A stretch of 17,847 nucleotides of DNA. Origin: JAXJYR01 sp964593515 (lineage in GTDB: Bacteria > Bacillota_I > Bacilli_A > Erysipelotrichales > Erysipelotrichaceae). The stretch is from the NCBI GenBank assembly GCA_964593515.1, contig CAZQJH010000018.1, positions 1 through 17,847 on the forward strand, read 5' to 3'. How positions within the stretch are numbered: position 1 is the stretch's first letter; the number at the start of each line of letters is the position of its first letter. Position numbers and translations under genes: made by a program. Below the pieces are notes generated by a model. It was not told the origin of the DNA. It saw nothing but the letters and a program-made list of their open reading frames with translations, and searched no databases. This document shows positions 15,194-17,847 of this stretch, in pieces.

Positions 15194-15757
15194 TAAAGCA
15201 CTAACTACTTCAGCTTGAATATTAATCTTTAAATCAATTTTAATTAAGGCAGCATTATTACCATATGGTTTAACTTCATAAACAATATCCCCATTAACAT
15301 CACTTAACATCCTTAAACGAATATTAAGTTTAAAGCCTTTATCATAAAGATAAGGAATACCTAACAAATCAAATATAGGATAACGATAAATAATTCCTTG
15401 TTCATAATAACAAATATTGGTATTAGGATCTAAACTTCCTTGTTGTAAAGCATTAAATGAATTATCTAAAGCAGTTAATGCTTTAGATAATAAATCATTA
15501 ATTGCTTTAGTATTAAAATCAATCGTATTAATATCTTTATCTTGATTATAGTTAATTTGATATAAGTTATAACTATCATATGCTAAACTAGCTATTACTT
15601 CATTAGCTATTTTACCTAAAGCACTATGCACTTGATTATTCGCTATTGCTTTTAAAGTTGGTTGAACTTGTTGATGAATATAAGTTAAACCAACAACAAT
15701 AACTACCCCCATAATTATTAATTTAAGTTTTATTTTCCTTTTTCTAATTAGTTTCAT
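15110..15757 (-). CDS. yunB: Sporulation protein YunB
   Basis: A 215-residue protein with a short basic start, one membrane helix (about 12-25) and an outside domain. The pattern matches YunB: helix-rich segment with repeated Ala/Asn, then LGIPYLYDKGFKLNIRLRM, a YEVKPYGNNAALIKIDLKI strand series and the typical C-terminal end PIIMQVVHGKVSDYT. In B. subtilis YunB is made in the mother cell under sigma-E and is needed for proper spore formation, so its presence argues for a spore-former. The B. subtilis protein is about 250 residues; this one is slightly short. No strong ribosome binding site precedes ATG 15757; a 15-bp inverted repeat TAACAT-TAT-ATGTTA (15759-15773) and a CATATAAT sequence, similar to a sigma-E -10, lie immediately upstream, so the start is uncertain. 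Its 3' 84 bases are duplicated at the far end of the insertion. Confidence 0.85.
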   Translation of the reverse strand: MKLIRKRKIKLKLIIMGVVIVVGLTYIHQQVQPTLKAIANNQVHSALGKIANEVIASLAYDSYNLYQINYNQDKDINTIDFNTKAINDLLSKALTALDNSFNALQQGSLDPNTNICYYEQGIIYRYPIFDLLGIPYLYDKGFKLNIRLRMLSDVNGDIVYEVKPYGNNAALIKIDLKINIQAEVVSALGNNLLDDEMYLPIIMQVVHGKVSDYTR

Positions 15758-15784
15758 ATAACATTATATGTTAATAACTTTCTA

Positions 15785-15827
15785 AAATAACTAAAGGTTC
15801 ACCTCACTTAATCGAGGTGAACCTTTT
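15785..15827 (-). terminator. Terminator of ktrBA
   Basis: A 13-bp perfect stem (AAAGGTTCACCTC / GAGGTGAACCTTT) with 8-nt loop directly at the ktrA stop codon. The T run after it on the minus strand is interrupted (TTTAGTTATTTT), so it may be leaky towards yunB. Confidence 0.75.
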
Positions 15828-16485
15828 AATTAATTAATTTATCAACATTTTTTATATCGGTAATAATAACTAAGCGATCTTGAGGAGTTAATACTTTACT
15901 AGGATCAATAATTAAATCTAATTTAGCTTGATTATCATAACGAATCCCAATTACATTTATACCATGTTTACGTAATTGTAATTGCGCTAAAGTTTTATTT
16001 AACCATTTTTGTGGTGTATTAATTTCCATAATACTATAATCATCATCAAGATCAATTAAATCTACAATATTTTTACCTAAAGCACTACGTGCTACTTGTT
16101 CACCCATTTCTTTTTCTGGACGTACAATTTTACTTACACCTAATGATTCATAAATTTGTTTATAACGCTTATTCTTAGCTTTCGCAATAATTGTTTCAAC
16201 CCCTAATTCTTTAAGATTAATAATAGCCATAATACTTTCTTCTAAGTGTTCACCACTACAAACAAAAACAACATCACAATCACTAATTCCTGTCATCTTT
16301 AATGAAGTTAAATCACTAAAATCACAAACAACCGCATCACTTACATATTCACTAATCCGATTAACACATTTTTCATCTTTATCAATAGCTAAAACCTCAC
16401 AATCATAACTGCTTAATGTTTTAGCAACACTACTACCAAAAATACCTAAACCTAAAACGGCATACTGTAATTGATTTTTTCTCAT
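15826..16485 (-). CDS. ktrA: KtrA, cytosolic regulator of K+ uptake
   Basis: The 219-residue protein is an RCK-type regulator. Residues 8-14 plus GLGIFG (12-17) form the dinucleotide-binding GxGxxG loop and D35 ends the second strand (VLAIDKD), suiting nucleotide ribose recognition. The C-terminal 75 residues (from IVDLIDLDDDYSIMEI) form the RCK_C domain. KtrA forms an octameric ring under the KtrB dimer and opens or closes it with ATP/ADP. Length is normal for the family. GGAGGTAATAAG precedes the ATG, which lies 11 nt after the ktrB stop, so the two genes form an operon. No c-di-AMP riboswitch can be seen because the ktrB upstream region is outside the window. Confidence 0.95.
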   Translation of the reverse strand: MRKNQLQYAVLGLGIFGSSVAKTLSSYDCEVLAIDKDEKCVNRISEYVSDAVVCDFSDLTSLKMTGISDCDVVFVCSGEHLEESIMAIINLKELGVETIIAKAKNKRYKQIYESLGVSKIVRPEKEMGEQVARSALGKNIVDLIDLDDDYSIMEINTPQKWLNKTLAQLQLRKHGINVIGIRYDNQAKLDLIIDPSKVLTPQDRLVIITDIKNVDKLIN

Positions 16486-16496
16486 CTTATTACCTC

Positions 16497-17846
16497 CTAT
16501 ACTAAAATATTACTGTCTGGATATGTTAGAATATCTTGTTTATTCTTTTTACTAACTGACATTAATAAGGTTATAATTCCAATTCGACCAATAAACATTA
16601 TTAAGATAATAACTAATTTTGATACTACTTGTAATGAAGAAGTAATGCCTCGAGTTGAACCTACGGTAGCTAAAGCACTACATACTTCAAATATAATATC
16701 TAATAATGAATAATCTTCAAATAAAGTTAAGATGAATGTACCTATTATTAATAAGGAACAATTCATATAAAAGATATTTAAAGCTTTAATAATCGTATCT
16801 TTATTAATACTACGTTTCCATAAAACAACTTTTTCATTTTGTCTAACACTAGCAATTACATGGGCCATAATCACAATAAACGTTGTGGTTTTAATACCTC
16901 CAGCGGTTCCTCCAACACTACCTCCAATAAACATTAAAACCATCATCACTAAGGAAGTAGAGGTTAATAAACCACTATAATCAATACTAGTAAATCCTGC
17001 TGTTCTTAAAGCAATTGATTCAAATAAAATTGCTGTAATCTTTTTAGGAATACTAAAAGTCGCAATAGTATTAGGATTATTCCATTCCAAGATAAGCATT
17101 ATAATAGCAGGAATAAAGATTAAACCTAAGCTAGTTATCATCACTACTTTGCTATGAAAACTAAAACCTTGACGAAACTTTTTAAAACTTATTTGTTTTT
17201 TTAATAATAAAACTAAACGTTCTTTAACTTCAAACCAAATGGCAAATCCTAATCCCCCACAAATAATTAGTAACATAATTACTATCATTAAAAAAGGTTC
17301 ATCTAAATATCCTTGTAAGGAAGTAGCACCTAATGGATCAAATCCAGCATTACAGAAAGCCGATATTGATAAGTATAATGAATAAAAAAGACCTTTTCCT
17401 AAATCATATTTTGGAACTAAAACTAATGCAATTAATAAAGCTCCAACTAATTCAAAACCAAAAGTATATTTCACTACTTTAAAAATAAAACCACCCATAT
17501 CATCTAAATTATTATTAGATAATAACTGAGCTAAAGTCATTTTATTTTCCATCTTAAATTTAGTTTTACTAACTTTCATAACAAAACCCATTAAGGTGAT
17601 TAAACCTAAACCACCAATTTGAATTAAGATTATCATAATGATTTGGCCAAATAAATTAAAAGTATCACTTACAACAAGGGTTGATAGTCCAGTAACACAA
17701 GTACAAGATACAGCTGTAAATAAAGCATCAATATATGGTAAGAATTCATTATTTTTATTCGCAATCGGTAAGCTTAATAAAATACTACCAATTATTATAA
17801 CTAATAGAAAACTTAAAACGATGCGTTGGGTACTAGATAATTTCAT
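16497..17846 (-). CDS. ktrB: KtrB, K+-translocating membrane subunit
   Basis: A 449-residue membrane protein of the Trk/Ktr/HKT family. Each of its four repeats has its pore-loop glycine: TCVTGLS (G53), FCNAGFD (G168), RTAGFTS (G284) and ATVGSTRG (G396). The GGTAGGIKTTT segment (about 313-321) is the flexible intramembrane gate loop of the third repeat. KtrB imports K+, usually Na+-dependent, under control of KtrA. The ATG at 17846 is one base from the window edge, so its ribosome binding site cannot be checked; length and the start MKLSSTQRIVLSF match the family, which makes this start likely. It is co-transcribed with ktrA. Confidence 0.95.
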   Translation of the reverse strand: MKLSSTQRIVLSFLLVIIIGSILLSLPIANKNNEFLPYIDALFTAVSCTCVTGLSTLVVSDTFNLFGQIIMIILIQIGGLGLITLMGFVMKVSKTKFKMENKMTLAQLLSNNNLDDMGGFIFKVVKYTFGFELVGALLIALVLVPKYDLGKGLFYSLYLSISAFCNAGFDPLGATSLQGYLDEPFLMIVIMLLIICGGLGFAIWFEVKERLVLLLKKQISFKKFRQGFSFHSKVVMITSLGLIFIPAIIMLILEWNNPNTIATFSIPKKITAILFESIALRTAGFTSIDYSGLLTSTSLVMMVLMFIGGSVGGTAGGIKTTTFIVIMAHVIASVRQNEKVVLWKRSINKDTIIKALNIFYMNCSLLIIGTFILTLFEDYSLLDIIFEVCSALATVGSTRGITSSLQVVSKLVIILIMFIGRIGIITLLMSVSKKNKQDILTYPDSNILV

Positions 17847-17847
17847 G

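Noticed and set aside
16471..16713. Plus-strand open frame of 80 codons
   Set aside because: Antisense to the 3' part of ktrB, no start signals.

Overview
The window is AT-rich DNA from a low-GC Gram-positive bacterium (Bacillota). AAAGGAG/AGGTG-type ribosome binding sites, sigma-A-like promoters with TATAAT boxes, a sporulation protein (YunB), a KtrAB potassium system, a type VII secretion ATPase (EssC) and an SLH-anchored glycosidase all fit a spore-forming gut Firmicute. Codon use and gene content suggest something near the Erysipelotrichia/Coprobacillaceae, but no rRNA or marker gene is present to prove this. Almost everything is on the minus strand; only one real gene is on the plus strand.

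Layout. 1-4259: a giant secreted family-84 beta-N-acetylglucosaminidase (NagH/NagJ type) with carbohydrate-binding modules, a Pro-rich linker and an SLH repeat cut by the window edge; it has its own promoter and a 5'-leader hairpin. 4391-5275: a two-gene operon of a thioredoxin-like lipoprotein and a divergent peptide deformylase. 5385-7417: azlC-azlD-M42 aminopeptidase, a tightly coupled operon that probably links peptide breakdown to amino-acid export. 7476-8030: an ECF-type substrate-binding membrane protein, probably for niacin, behind a promoter with two NiaR-like operators. 8106-11616: essC and esaB, an isolated part of a type VII secretion system. 11706-12788 (+): an alpha/beta-hydrolase (lipase-like) gene divergent from essC. 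15110-15757: yunB. 15826-17846: ktrA and ktrB.

The most interesting region is 12774-15193. A two-gene cassette, an ABC-type AAA ATPase followed by a small TOPRIM-like protein, sits between the convergent lipase and yunB genes. It is flanked by two identical 95-bp direct repeats, each spanning the 3'-end junction of lipase and yunB. The uninterrupted ancestral locus can therefore be read directly: the two stop codons shared the sequence TTAA, and the insertion duplicated the junction so that both host genes stayed intact. The gene pair resembles anti-phage ATPase/TOPRIM modules (RloA/RloB, AbiL, PARIS, OLD-like) without being clearly any one of them. It carries no integrase or transposase, so how it arrived is unexplained.

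Gene cooperation: ktrAB is a complete K+ uptake unit; azlCD-aminopeptidase and lipoprotein-deformylase are translationally linked; essC-esaB has no terminator before the niacin gene, so read-through is possible; yunB has no visible terminator before the inserted ATPase gene, so host transcription may feed into the cassette.
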